A DNA stretch of 64,000 nucleotides, taken from assembly GCA_030849075.1 (NCBI GenBank), contig JASAOO010003530.1:1-64000 (forward strand). The letters run 5' to 3'. Below the pieces are notes generated by a model. The model ran no database searches and was not told the origin of the DNA. It worked only from the letters and a program-made list of their open reading frames with translations. This document shows positions 31,095 through 42,100 of the stretch, piece by piece. The stretch comes from Zelonia costaricensis. Lineage: Eukaryota; Euglenozoa; Kinetoplastea; Trypanosomatida; Trypanosomatidae. Made by a program: the position numbers and the translations under genes. How positions within the stretch are numbered: the stretch's first letter is position 1; each line of letters begins with the position of its first letter.

Positions 31095-32852
31095 TCACGG
31101 CTTGTTGTGGCGCAGGTAGTCGACGAGCAGCTGCACGCCGAAGCCCGTCACGCCAGCCGGCTCGTAGCCCTTCGGCTTGTCCCCCCCGTCGGCCACACCG
31201 GCGATGTCAAGATGCGCCCATTGCACCTCCGGCTCCACAAAATGCGACAAGAAGGCCGCCGCCGTGCAGGAGCCGGCCTGGCGGCCCGGCGCGGTGTTGA
31301 TCAGGTCCGCGATGCCACCCTTCATCAGATCCACGTGCTCCTCACCAATGGGCATCGGCCACACCTCCTCCCCCGTGCGGGTGCCGCTGATCATGAGCGA
31401 GTTGTTCATCATCGGCGTCTGGGCGAACACGCCGGCGCGGCGGGAGCCGAGGCTGACGATGATGGCGCCCGTCAGCGTCGCCAGGTCGATGACGCGCGTC
31501 GGCTTCTTCTCAAGCGGGGCGTACTTCTGCACATACGTGAGAACATCCGCGAGGACGAGGCGACCCTCGGCGTCGGTGTTGAGTATCTCCACCGTCGTCC
31601 CCTTCAAACTCGTGATGATGGAGGACGGGTGGTAGCTGTCGGGTCCGATGGCGTTCTCGACGAGGCCCACGGCAGCCACAACGTTGATCGGCAACTTGAG
31701 CGTCGCGATCGCCTTCAGCGTTGTCAGCGCCGTCGCGGCCCCCATCATGTCGGTGTGCATCGTCTCCATCGACCCGTACGGCTTCACGTTGAGGCCGCCG
31801 CAGTCGAACGTGACGCCCTTGCCCACAATCGCCGTTGTGGCGCTGGCGCGGGGGTTGCCGACGTACTCGAGGACCATCATGTACGGCTCGTAGCGGGAGC
31901 CGCGGCCCACGTTGTACAGCAGGTTCAGCCCGGCCTCTTCCAGCTGCTGCCCGCGCAGCACCTTACGCACCTTGATGCCCTCCGGCAGCATATACTTCTT
32001 CGCCCACTCCACGTAGAACTCCGGCACCCCCTCATCCTCGCGCAGGTTGCCCAGGTTGCGGGCGTCGTTGATGCAGTGCCCAATCACCTCACCCGTGCGC
32101 ACCGCCCCCGCGTTCGAGGACGCCACGAAGAGCTGCAGGGGCGGGGCAGGGGGCTGCGAAGCAGCCGCCGCAGCCGCAGCACCAGCTCCTCGCCTGGGCT
32201 GGCGCGTGGCGCCCTTCTTCACCCCCGCACGAGCGGCAATAGTGCTGGACTTGAGGCGGTCGTACTGGTAAGCCGCCGTGACAGCGTACGTGGCCGTCCT
32301 CTCCACCACATCCTGCGCCCCCAGCCGCTGCGCCGGGTGGTAGGCGTCGACCGTCGTGTTGACGTCCTGCTTCGGCGGGTGCAGCGAGACCCACGCCGCG
32401 CGGCACGCCTTCGCCTTGCGCACCGCCGCGGTGACGGCCAGGCGGTAGTCCCGCACGGAGGAGTGGGGGCCAAGACCAGCCACAAGCTCCGCCGGCTTCA
32501 CGGACGCAGTCGCAGCGTGTGCAGCAGTAGCCGCAGAGCGCTTTGCCTCGCGCTTGCCCGAGGACGCTGCTGCAGCGGCGGTGGTGCTCGAGGTCGGTGC
32601 CCAGCGGCGGCGGAAGTCCACCTCACCCGCCTTGCCGGTGAACCCCGGCGGGAGCGGCAGCGCATCCTCTGCGTCGCCTGCCGCAACGGTGTTGGCGGCG
32701 GCCGCCGCGGTGCACTCGGCAGCGGTGAGAAAGTGAACGTGCACGCCGGGGCTCTTGCTGAGCCGGTTGCGGCGCCCGCTCATCAAGTTGGCGGCTGGAC
32801 TGACGGGGAGTGAGGCCGGCAGGGGGCCGCGAGCGAGCACGCGGCGGAGCAT
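31095..32852 (-). CDS. M17 leucyl aminopeptidase
   Basis: A 585-residue zinc aminopeptidase of family M17, which releases N-terminal residues from peptides as a hexamer. All active-site positions are present with the spacing of E. coli PepA: metal ligands Lys345, Asp350, Asp368, Asp427 and Glu429, and catalytic Lys357 and Arg431. The NTDAEGR signature is intact. The usual FDSGG is FDCGG here. The N-terminal half is longer than in bacterial enzymes, with an Ala/Pro-rich linker at about 220-238. The first 30 residues are basic (MLRRVLARG and SGRRNRL) and could act as an organelle presequence. Met24 is an alternative start that would give a cytosolic form. The predicted splice AG lies only 5 nt upstream of the chosen ATG. 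Confidence 0.96.
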   Translation of the reverse strand: MLRRVLARGPLPASLPVSPAANLMSGRRNRLSKSPGVHVHFLTAAECTAAAAANTVAAGDAEDALPLPPGFTGKAGEVDFRRRWAPTSSTTAAAAASSGKREAKRSAATAAHAATASVKPAELVAGLGPHSSVRDYRLAVTAAVRKAKACRAAWVSLHPPKQDVNTTVDAYHPAQRLGAQDVVERTATYAVTAAYQYDRLKSSTIAARAGVKKGATRQPRRGAGAAAAAAASQPPAPPLQLFVASSNAGAVRTGEVIGHCINDARNLGNLREDEGVPEFYVEWAKKYMLPEGIKVRKVLRGQQLEEAGLNLLYNVGRGSRYEPYMMVLEYVGNPRASATTAIVGKGVTFDCGGLNVKPYGSMETMHTDMMGAATALTTLKAIATLKLPINVVAAVGLVENAIGPDSYHPSSIITSLKGTTVEILNTDAEGRLVLADVLTYVQKYAPLEKKPTRVIDLATLTGAIIVSLGSRRAGVFAQTPMMNNSLMISGTRTGEEVWPMPIGEEHVDLMKGGIADLINTAPGRQAGSCTAAAFLSHFVEPEVQWAHLDIAGVADGGDKPKGYEPAGVTGFGVQLLVDYLRHNKP

Positions 32853-34430
32853 GGCAGCTTTGGGGGAGAATAAGGGAGGCGAAGGAGGCAAAAGAGGGAT
32901 GAAAATGAGGTGAGTGTGGCGAGTGGAGGGTGGAGGCCGCTCTATATCTATATATATGTGTGTGTGTGTGTGTGTTTGTGGGTGTAAGAGAGAGCTAGAA
33001 GTTGCGGAGACTGTGAGCTGGATGAGGAGGTGAGGGATAGAAGTGGTGATGGGGGGCCGGTGTGTTCGTGTGTGGTTGTGTGTACGCGTGCGCGTATCCG
33101 GGGAGGCGGGAATGGAATTGAGTCTCCGCCCGCCACGCGTCCACTGGGTGCGGCAGGACACGTATGAGTTCGTGGGTGAGTGGTTCGGTGTGCAGCGGTG
33201 GCGAAACAAGCGGCGAGGTGCAAGGGCAGCGCGCACACACACACACACACACTCTCACACAGTGTGAAGTTTCTTCTATGCGTGGCCGCCGTGGTGGTGG
33301 TACCTCGTAGATGGTAGCTTGTTCCGTGTTTCTCTTGTTAAGAGAGCAGTCTCGTCTGCGAGGAATGGGTCTGGTGGGCGGGAAGGGGGGAAAGCGGGCG
33401 GCACTCACTCAATTCTATCGTTTGTCTTTCTCCAGGTGGGAAACTCATGGCTTGCGTGCGTGTGTGTGTGTCTGTGTGTGTGTGTGTGTGCGTACGGGGT
33501 AGCGCACGTTTGATGTGCCGTCCAGACGCGACGGTGAGAAGGGCGCATAGAAGATTCCAAACAAAGCAAAAACAGACACAAGAGCGCGGACACACACACA
33601 AGCGTCAAGCGGGGGGTGACAAGTGAAGTTCGCCAAGGCGAAGAGGCATCCAGTTCGATTGGGAGAGGAAACCCCGCCGCCCCCCTCTCCGGTAAACCCA
33701 GTGGCGTGCAGCGGCGCCCTTTCACCGCCGCAACGCATGCAGGGTGCGAGAGGCCCCGACGGAGGACGACGCGGCGCCAACTATTGAATATCGCAGTGGT
33801 GGGAAGGAAGCTCTCGACACCACATACGAGTTGCACAACGCCCACCTCATCACGGCGCTAGAAGCGTTGTGAATGAGGGTGTGCGTGTGGGGGGGGGGGT
33901 GTCTGTGTGTCCGCTCCCTCGCCCATCTCCCCATCCCCCGGGGGAGAGGGGGGGGGGGCGGGGAGGCGAGGTTTGGTGTTGTGGCAGGTGTAGAGAAACA
34001 CAGAGAGCGCTGCGATGACGGAGTCGAGAGACACAGAGCCGCGGTCGAGGAGATCAAGAGGCCCGAGGAGGCACCACACGCGAGGGAGGGCACCCAGCCG
34101 CATGTATGGGGAGGAGGACGGGGCGAAAGGCCACAACGGGAAAAGCGAACCGACACGCCGCTCCATCGCAGTGGTGGGGAGACGAGAGAGAGAGAGAAGG
34201 CGGGAGGGCAAGTGGGGCGCGGGGCCCCACCTCTCCAGGCAGGCACGACGAGCTTCAAGAGAAATTCAGCAAAGTTGACGGACAACACGAGATACACACA
34301 CCGCCACCCTCACGGCTCACTGACGCTCTAGCGCCCCCCCCCGCCTCACCTACCTTTCTCTCCGCGTCTCCTCTTCGTATCTGTCTCTCTCTCCCTCTCT
34401 TGACGTTCCCTTTATTCACTGTTCTTCGTT
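32853..34430. other. Spacer between membrane-protein gene and aminopeptidase gene
   Basis: Includes an AT-rich/TG patch (about 32941-32974), CA tracts at 33233-33252, TG tracts at 33462-33490 and G-runs near 33889-33958. A strongly pyrimidine-rich plus-strand block at about 34328-34430 abuts the stop of the membrane-protein gene. No coding sequence is supported. Confidence 0.6.
32858..32904 (-). promoter_or_regulatory. Putative trans-splice acceptor for aminopeptidase gene
   Basis: Long purine-rich plus strand (about 32861-32904) equals a minus-strand pyrimidine tract. Its first AG is at 32859-32858, only 5 nt before the ATG at 32852, so the native leader would be nearly absent apart from the spliced leader. 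Confidence 0.4.
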
Positions 34431-36407
34431 CTACGTGTTGTGGAAGTAGAAGCCGCGGTGGAAGACGCCGCCGTAGCGGTAGCCCAGCAGCCGCCCACTC
34501 CCCAGGCAGTTCCCGCCTTGTGCCCCGTGGTCACCGTACAGAGCACCGTCCGAGCCCTCGAAGATGGGCAAGAACGCCCGCGCAGTGACAAACACTTGCT
34601 GCGTCTCCATCAACGTCACGTGAATGTGCTTGCCAGGCTGGTACAAGTATGTGTGCGAGCCGTCGCGGTCGCCAACGACGGGGCTGACGTGGTCATGCCT
34701 GCCACAGCTGCCCACGCCACCAGCACCACTACAAGCCGCGTCCGACACCGCCACCACAGCGTCGCTGCCCAGAGGCACCGCGCAGGCCGGCGGGGTCACG
34801 TCGCACAGCGCCGGCTCCGTGCCGTTCAACGTGTACGCGATGCGGCCATTCGCCGGCGCGTCATCGAACGCGAGCTCCATCTCGCCACACGACACGCACA
34901 TCACGGGCGGTGGGAGCAGCTGGTCGGGGTGGATGTTGTACTGCTCCAGGCGGCGCCGGCTCAGCTTGCCCCGCTCCGCTGCCGCGCGGCTGCAGTCGTA
35001 GATGCACGGCACACTGCGCACCCGCTCGAACGCCTCCTCCGGCGCGGCCCCCTCGCGGTCAGCCGCGTCGCTGCGCATCACCGTCCAGGCATGCACCGTG
35101 GCGACGTTCTCTGGCAAGACGATGGGGTTGCCGTCGTACAGGCGGGCGCGGTGGCGGCTGAACTTCACCTTGCGCCGCGCCTCCTCGACGTACACGACCT
35201 CGTACAGGGTTTGCGTGTGCGGCGGGTTCTGCGACTCGTCGAAGTAGAGTGTCGCATCCGTGGCCCGCAGGCGCATGGAGGGGGTGGGCACGCTGGGGTC
35301 GAAGTACGACAGGCCCGCCGCCCGCACCTGCAGCACCGCGCGTGCCGTCGCGCTCACCCCTGTGCCCAGCCCTGCGCGCGCCGCGGCAGAGACGCCGCCG
35401 CCGCCGCCGTCGGCACGCACCGCAATCGCGTGGACAATCACCTGGCGGCGCTGCGAGGGCAGCAGCGAGGGCGGCGGCAGGCTGAGCTTGATCGGGCCCG
35501 TGTACAGCAGCGACGGAAAGCTGCCATCGACGCTGTAGCGCAGCTGGTCGGGTGAGGTGCTCAGCTCGTGCGGCGATATGACGACCTCCGTCGACGTCGT
35601 CACCTCGCCACTGCTGGGCCAGATGGTGGGTGGCAGGGGGGCTGCACCGGCTGCACTGGGCGGCGCCACCATCGCGGAGAGGGCGGACGCCGGTGCGGCA
35701 GCCTGGAAGGCGTTGGCCTCCGCCTGGGCTCGCTCGAGCTGCCGCCGGGCTATGTCGATGTCAATCAGGTTCGCGTTCGCGCCGCCACCGCCGCCGCCTG
35801 CGATGGCGTTGAAGCCCGCAGAGGGGGTGGCCGTGACGACGTACACGAACTGGTGCACCGCCCCGACGACCTTCCGCGTGGGGTGCACCGTGTGCGCCTG
35901 GATCATGTACGTGCCCGCCTCGGTAAACTCGAGCGGGTTCGCGTACAGCAGGAAGTCGTTGTGGTAGAAGCCGTCGTTGCCGAGCACCTGGCTGCTGCAG
36001 TGGTCGGTGGGCACGCTGTCGCGCAGGCGATCCACCGACACGAGAATGTCGCAGGCGTCGGCGCCCGCCTGGTCGGGCCGCACGCGGAGGTGCACCACTA
36101 GCGGTGCTGGAAACGACCAGGCACTGTTGGGCGGCGGCAGCGCCTCCAGCTCCTCGGCGGTGCTACGGCGGAAGCCGATGTACAGCGCTGCGGCGCCGGC
36201 GACCGGATTCGCGTTGATCGCCGCGCCAGTGCTGCTCACGTCATGCTCGTCCACGTTTATCTTGATCTGCTCAAGGCGGCGCCGTCGCGCGAGTCGCCGG
36301 CGATGCCGCCGGCAGAAGAGAAAGACAGTGAGGCAGACCACGACGACGAGCAGCACGGCGCACACGACCCAAATCGCGATCGCCGCACCCGCGTGCTGCA
36401 CCGTCAT
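34431..36407 (-). CDS. Membrane-anchored protein with chitobiase-C/Fn3-like repeats
   Basis: A 658-residue protein with an N-terminal membrane segment (about 6-32, rich in Val/Leu/Ala) followed at once by a very basic stretch (CRRHRRRLARRRR). By the positive-inside rule the N-terminus faces the lumen or exterior and the bulk is cytosolic. The body contains several beta-sandwich-like units with the pattern of chitobiase/hexosaminidase C-terminal domains: YSVDGSFP (291-298) then LLYTGPI, a divergent middle unit with LYDGNPIVLPENVATVHAW (about 420-440), and YTLNGTEP (525-532). An earlier beta-rich segment (about 80-200) contains TEAGTYMIQAHTV. The C-terminus is Gly/Tyr-rich. No catalytic domain is seen, so a binding or scaffolding role is likelier than enzymatic activity. 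The repeat assignment rests on pattern recognition. Confidence 0.82.
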   Translation of the reverse strand: MTVQHAGAAIAIWVVCAVLLVVVVCLTVFLFCRRHRRRLARRRRLEQIKINVDEHDVSSTGAAINANPVAGAAALYIGFRRSTAEELEALPPPNSAWSFPAPLVVHLRVRPDQAGADACDILVSVDRLRDSVPTDHCSSQVLGNDGFYHNDFLLYANPLEFTEAGTYMIQAHTVHPTRKVVGAVHQFVYVVTATPSAGFNAIAGGGGGGANANLIDIDIARRQLERAQAEANAFQAAAPASALSAMVAPPSAAGAAPLPPTIWPSSGEVTTSTEVVISPHELSTSPDQLRYSVDGSFPSLLYTGPIKLSLPPPSLLPSQRRQVIVHAIAVRADGGGGGVSAAARAGLGTGVSATARAVLQVRAAGLSYFDPSVPTPSMRLRATDATLYFDESQNPPHTQTLYEVVYVEEARRKVKFSRHRARLYDGNPIVLPENVATVHAWTVMRSDAADREGAAPEEAFERVRSVPCIYDCSRAAAERGKLSRRRLEQYNIHPDQLLPPPVMCVSCGEMELAFDDAPANGRIAYTLNGTEPALCDVTPPACAVPLGSDAVVAVSDAACSGAGGVGSCGRHDHVSPVVGDRDGSHTYLYQPGKHIHVTLMETQQVFVTARAFLPIFEGSDGALYGDHGAQGGNCLGSGRLLGYRYGGVFHRGFYFHNT

Positions 36408-37934
36408 TGTCCTTTGGCACAGGCGCAAACAAATCCGTAGGAGTGTGTGTGTGTGTGTCTAGATAAGTGACCGAGGAAGAAGAGCGAGACGGTGGAAGGA
36501 GCTTCGACGAGCTGTAGAGGACCCGTTAGCGCACGCAGTGAAACAACAAAGAGAGAAGAGCGGAAGCGGAGCTCTAACCCTGCGCACACTTCCTCGCATG
36601 CGACACCGCGGCACCGCGTGAACCTTCCTTAGTCTCTCTCCTTCCTTCTATGTCAACAGTTTAAAAGGGAAAAAAAAGAGGAACGAGCGCGTTGCCTACA
36701 GTGTATGTGCGTGTGTACGCTTGTATGTATGTACGTGTGTGTGTGTGTGTATGTGTGCGCGAGCACCGGTGCGCACCAGCTGCAGTCGAGGTCGTCGGTG
36801 GGCCGCGTGTCCGTGCGAGTGCACGGATTAGGGAGTAGCTACGAAAAGAGGAGAGGACGTCAGAAGAATGCACACACAGCCTTCACAACGTGAAGTGCGC
36901 CTCGTCCTGCTCTGTGTTTCGAGTGTATGTGTGTGCTGGCGCAGGCACTCTCCCAGCGCACGTGCGCGCCAGCGAGGTGTCTGCGATGCAGCTGCTTTCT
37001 ATGAAAGGCAGCACTGCGAGTGCGTGTCAAGTGGGCGACAACGGAGGCGCGAGTTACAGTGGGAAAGTGCGGCAAGCGCAGAGGCAGAGCGGTGGAAGCG
37101 GTGTGGCGTGCGCGACGGCGCCGCTTCTCAGTTCTTTTTCGAATAGGCGCACTGCTTGGTGAGTCGAGATGCCCGTGTCTGTGTGTTTGTGGGTGCCGTA
37201 ATGAGCGCCTTCTATGGTGCACCCTGCTCACGTTCCTTTGCAGTGTGGCAAGGCTGTCATACAAGAGGGGAGAGGGGTTCAGAGAAGCGAATAGACGACG
37301 TGGTGGAATCCTTGGACAGTCGATCAGCGGCCGAGTGCTTCAAGCAGGCACGGCGCGGCGAGGTTGCTCGTACCGACTCTCACGCGAGATGAAGACGCCG
37401 CAGCCCCGCTGTCAGCACCCGCGCTAACGTGTGTTCGCGGCTAGCGGCCACGCAGCCATGGTCCCAAACCCTGCACCACAGCCACAGGCACTGCACTGCA
37501 CGTGCTCAACGCTCACCCGGTGCGCGCGCGCACATTTCCCTTGGGTAAGCAGGGCCACGACGAGAGCTGCAGCCGCGCCGAGGGAGAAGAAAAAGAAAAC
37601 GAAGGTGCGAGCAACTTCGATGTGTGGCTGATTTCGAGTGCTTCGTTTGTGTGCTGCTCTTTTTTTGTTTGTCTTTTCGAGGTCGTGTGTGTGTGTGTGT
37701 GTGTATGCGCACGCATCGAACCGGGTGGAGCCCCGGGCGATGCCGTCAGGGTGCGAGGCAACGTGACGGAGACGCGCGCAGAGAGGCAGAGACAGAAACG
37801 CGGAGCGACGACGAAGACAGCGGCGAGGCCCGGATGCTCGCTCAGAGGAGCGCCACGACGGTGGCGAGCAGCCGTTCATCAAGTCGTTCTCTTTTTTTTT
37901 CGCTTCTTTCCTCCCTTTTTGCCGCTGCGCTCCA
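36408..37934. other. Spacer between TerB-like gene and membrane-protein gene
   Basis: Contains TG tracts (about 36445-36458, 36737-36752, 37686-37703) and a moderately complex block at 36950-37450 with no convincing ATG-initiated frame on either strand. That block could be a decayed retroposon, but I cannot prove it. Confidence 0.55.
36459..36500 (-). promoter_or_regulatory. Putative trans-splice acceptor for membrane-protein gene
   Basis: A minus-strand CT-rich tract (about 36470-36500) is followed by AG at 36460-36459. The leader of 51 nt carries a CA repeat and has no ATG before 36407. Confidence 0.5.
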
Positions 37935-39122
37935 TCACGTGCCGGCGTGCTGTGACGCCGCCGCTGCCGGTGGCTGCGACGGCGCCGGTGGACGGGCCCG
38001 AGCTCGGCGCAACAACTTCCTCGCCGCCTCCACCGCCGCCTGCTCGGCTGCCTCGACTACACTGTCCCGGCTGACGCGCACATCGGTAGGCGCGCCATGC
38101 CAGCCGCTGCTGCCTCGTAGGGCGCTCCCACGGTCGCCATGGCGGAGGCCACTTGGCGATTCAGCCGCCGCAGCGCCGCGGCCGCTTCTCTCCATGGTTG
38201 GCGTCGCCTGACGTTGCCGCTCCTCTCGCAGCGGCGTTGTGGCGGCCTCGGCGGCGGTGGCGGTGTGCCGTGTGCGCTGTCGGTGCAGCAGCAGCAGGCG
38301 CCGTTTGCGGATGGAGATGACCTTCTCCTGCAACGCGAGCTTCTCGATCTGCGAGCGCACAGCCGAGGAAAGCCCGATGTGGCTCGACACCAGCGCCACC
38401 CGCTCCTTCTCCTTGGCGCTGTACAGGCCGTCCGCGACGCACGTGCACACCGCGTCGTAGACAAGCACACGCGCGATGGAGGAGGGAAAGGCCGTGGCGG
38501 AGACGAAGGACATGATGGACTCCACCGCCGCCGCGTCCTCCTCGGCGACCTCGGCCTCACGCTGCGCCAGCGCAGCCGCGGCGGCGTGCCGGCGAAGCAG
38601 CTCCGCCTCTGCGCTCTCCTCGTCACGGAAGCCGGCGGGGTCGTACGGATCGCGCGCCTCGGACGAGCGCGCCCCGCCTGCCACCGAGGAAGCGAAAATC
38701 GCCCCGTCGCGGTGCGCGAGGAGGGCGCGCGCCGCCTCCTCCAGGTCATCGTCCGGCTCGTCCTCTTCTTCTTCGTCCTCGTCACCGACGCGCGTGTTGT
38801 GCTGCGCGCCACTGCTGCTGCTGTGGTGGCGGTCCATAGGAATGGCATCCACGAACTGCAGCAGCTCGAGCTTCGTGAGGTTGTCCTGTGACACCTTGGA
38901 GGGGAGGAGCAGCTCAATCAAGCCGTGGACGTAGCGGCCCTCGCGCAGCTCCAGCCCGTGTCCGGTGGCGCACAGCAGAATCGTCTTCACGTACGCGTAC
39001 GGCATGTGGAACGTGCCGAGGTTCGCACTGTACTTGGAGCCGTACAGGGCCTCGACGAGGAAGGCGCAGCCCACCACGGGGGTGTAGCGGCTGCTACACG
39101 CAACACGCGATCGATGCAGCAT
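37935..39122 (-). CDS. TerB-like helical protein of unknown function
   Basis: A 395-residue protein. The N-terminal part (1-100) is ordered and probably helical (for example GTFHMPYAYVKTILLCATGH and ELLLPSKVS). An acidic linker (113-130, mostly Glu/Asp) and an Ala/Glu-rich helix (165-205) follow. Residues about 205-275 resemble a TerB-type all-helical unit, with the pattern CVADGLYSAKEKERVALVSS then HIGLSSAVRSQIEKL, matching the 'ADG...E...lGls' signature of that fold. TerB-like domains bind metal or protein partners in other organisms. The last 100 residues are Arg/Ala-rich and disordered. The ATG at 39122 is the first after a good splice acceptor. The fold assignment is inference from pattern, and the cellular role is unknown. 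Confidence 0.82.
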   Translation of the reverse strand: MLHRSRVACSSRYTPVVGCAFLVEALYGSKYSANLGTFHMPYAYVKTILLCATGHGLELREGRYVHGLIELLLPSKVSQDNLTKLELLQFVDAIPMDRHHSSSSGAQHNTRVGDEDEEEEDEPDDDLEEAARALLAHRDGAIFASSVAGGARSSEARDPYDPAGFRDEESAEAELLRRHAAAAALAQREAEVAEEDAAAVESIMSFVSATAFPSSIARVLVYDAVCTCVADGLYSAKEKERVALVSSHIGLSSAVRSQIEKLALQEKVISIRKRRLLLLHRQRTRHTATAAEAATTPLREERQRQATPTMERSGRGAAAAESPSGLRHGDRGSALRGSSGWHGAPTDVRVSRDSVVEAAEQAAVEAARKLLRRARARPPAPSQPPAAAASQHAGT

Positions 39123-39169
39123 CACGAAAGAGAGTCGTGAGACAGGGCAGAATATCGGAAGAAGAACCG

Positions 39170-39197
39170 CTAAGATGGCAAAGGAAAGGTACTCGCG
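39170..39197 (-). promoter_or_regulatory. Putative trans-splice acceptor for TerB-like gene
   Basis: A minus-strand pyrimidine tract runs directly into AG at 39171-39170. The 47-nt leader has no ATG before 39122. Confidence 0.5.
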
Positions 39198-42100
39198 GTC
39201 CCCCAATGGGGAGCACGCGTCACGTTCGCGGCGCTGCACGGCAGGCTCCTTGCGCGAGGCGCACGTACATGCGCACACACATCGACACACCGTGCGTGTC
39301 GAAGGAGTTCCCGCGGACGTGTAGGCGCGCTGCAGTGTCACACACGCTTCAGCGAATCAAGAAGGGAAGCAACGGTGCGCCTGCGTGTGTGTTGAGGGGG
39401 GGTGAGTATGGGCCTCGCTCCGCGACCGCGTGGCGTCAGCGAGGTCAGTGGAAAGAAAAAGAAAGAAAGCGTGTCGCAGGCGGTCAGCGCGGTGTACTCG
39501 CGGATTTTGCGGCAGGTGCACAAGACACGCAGCAGCTGGCATCAAGATACCGGCGAGATTGAGGAAAGGGGGGTGCAGCGTGACAGAAGTTTGGAGGAAG
39601 ATGCACCAGCCGGTGTAGAGAAATCGTCAGAGGGCTGTCCTGTGAGCTAAGACCTGCTCTTGCAAGTGTGGAAGGAGGACGTGGCACACAACACGCGCGG
39701 TGCCTGGGCCAGCGGGAAGACGGGAGAGGCTCGGCCGCGGTCCCGGAAACTACAGCTGAGGTACCCACAACGTGCGCGCTCCCGTCTGCGCCCCGTTCGT
39801 GCGCCTCGCCGAGTGACTTTCCCAGCCCGCATTCGCTCGCAGAAGGGGCGTTGCCCGTCCCCGTACTTCTCTCCTGCGTCCCACTCCACTCCAACAACGC
39901 ACTTTGTGCGTTGCAGGTGAAACAAGAGAGGCGGGGGGAGGTGGACGCCACCATCGCCGGGTTAAAAGGCTGGCACGTGTCGCGGTCACCTCCTCTCTTC
40001 TGAATGTGTGTGTGTGGATGGGTTGTGCGCGCGCATCTCGGCCTTTTCCACGTGCGCCCCCCGTTGACAGGGGACGCACCATCGTCGCGCCACAACTCAC
40101 AAGAAGGCACTTGCGTCTAAATCGAACTTCTATTCATTTACTTTTTTTTTTTTGCTTTGAACGTCAAGTGGCAACGGAGAAGAACTGGTTTACAGGCACG
40201 CGAAGCGAGGAAAGCGACACAGATGCAAGCGCCTGCGTGGGTGTAGACGTGCGTATCGGTGAGGCTGCGATCACGGTGATCGCCCGCCACCACACCGCAC
40301 ATACACACACACTTACGCACAGAGGCGCTTGCACAGATCACGTCAAAGTCAGAAAAGTACACAAGGTAACGCTGGAAAGTTGGAAAGGAGCGGGGGGGGG
40401 GGCGTCGAGGTGAGCAGAAGTCAGACACATGAAACGGGTGGGGTAATTCACACACGCATAGTCCGTCACGCAGAGGGCACGCACGCACGACACACCGGAA
40501 GGACGCGTGAACACATAAAAGGAAAAAGGGCTAGAGCAGAGTGCGAGCCTCTCTTCTCTCTTAGTGTTTGCTGTTTCTCGCGTTGAGCAGCGACGTGGTG
40601 CATGTTGTTGCCGGCCTGCGCCATTCTTCTTGTGCGGCCGGAGGTAGTGGAGGACGGGAGTGGGGTGAGGGAGCGGTTAGAGAGGAAACCAGGGAAGGCA
40701 GCGTGTGCAGACGGGAGTAAGGGTTGCGCCGACATTCGCAGGGTTGCCCTCGTCTCCACGCCGCGTTGACTCCACTTCACCTCAGTGATTCCCTGCAAAA
40801 AGAAAGCACGAGCCCCCTATGAAAGCGGTGGGTGCTCATCCACCTATGCACGTCTCCTACGGCACGCTTGGCGCCGTCGGTCCTTCTCTTCCCTACACAC
40901 ACGGGCACGCACGCTTTGGCACCGCACTTGAGGGCCGCATGTGCACCGCCGCATCCCACACACACACACACACATACACCGGTGCCGGCACGTTCGAGCA
41001 CCAGTCGGCCGAATGCACCCCGCGATGAGCCTGCACACACCCAACAAACCTAAAAAAAAAAAGGAGAATCGATGGGCTAAACAAGAGCAACAACGCCGTG
41101 GTGCCAAGAGGAGCATCGCATTCTTTACACAAGCGAGCGAGGGAGAAAGATAGAGACGTTCAACACAAACACACGCACACGTCAACACACGGATTCACAC
41201 ACAAACAAACAAACAGGAAACGCAAGGGCGACGGCGGAGGTGGAGAAAGAAAAGGCGTCCAGACACGCACACACGCACACGCACAAACACCAGCCATCAC
41301 ATGCGATGCCACAAAGCACAAGCCAAGGGAGAAGCACTACCAAAACTCAAAGCAGCACGGAGGTGCACACACACACACACACACACACCACGTGCACACG
41401 CACCCAAAGCCTCATGGTCAACCACTCTCCACGTTTGTTTTCCGTTTCGGTCCCCCCGCCCTCCCTCCAGGCGGAGGCCGACGGAAAACAAAAGACATGA
41501 AGCGACTCGTAGGTGAACAGACGGGGCCGCGAGCCTGTACTGGTATGTGTGTGTGTGTGCGTGTGCATCGATCCCCGAAGGGAAGCCGCCGCGAACCCAA
41601 CAAGAGAAAAAGAAAAGAGCCGCGAAGGAAGGATGAAGGAGTAGGTGAGGCGATGGACAGCAAAGAGCGGCCCTCACATACAGAGTGAAATAGGCGAGCC
41701 CCGTCGAGGGGGGCCCCGAGTGGTGCGTCGTTCGGGGGAGGGAGGGAAAGGCATCAACGAGGCGGAAAGGCACGCGACGACATCGGGCACCGACGTCGCC
41801 GCCCACGCGAAGGTAACCTGCACGGCGACAACACGTTGGCACGCACACAACACAGACGTGAGCGCTAGGTGAAGGGGTAAGAAGGAGGAGAGGAGGGGAC
41901 GAGCAGTGTTGACGCATCTTGTTTGCACTTTTTGTTTTTTTTTTCTTTTTGATGACTTCGCCTGCCACGCTTGACGCAGCGCGTGCGTGAGTGTAGGAAG
42001 GGGATAGGAAAAAGCCGCCAGGAGAAGGCCGAAACGCGCAGAGGTGCCGTGGCACACACACACACTCACAGGCAAACTCACGATGAGGTAAAAGGACCCA

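Noticed and set aside
31038..32813. 591-codon plus-strand open frame
   Set aside because: Exactly opposite the M17 aminopeptidase, whose active site is fully conserved on the minus strand.
36860..37264. 134-codon minus-strand frame in the spacer after the TerB-like gene
   Set aside because: It opens with a non-ATG codon, has no supporting splice acceptor, and is Arg/His-rich without a recognisable fold.
37720..37745. T-loop-like sequence suggesting a tRNA on the minus strand
   Set aside because: The flanking bases do not form a T-arm stem, and no acceptor or anticodon arm could be placed.
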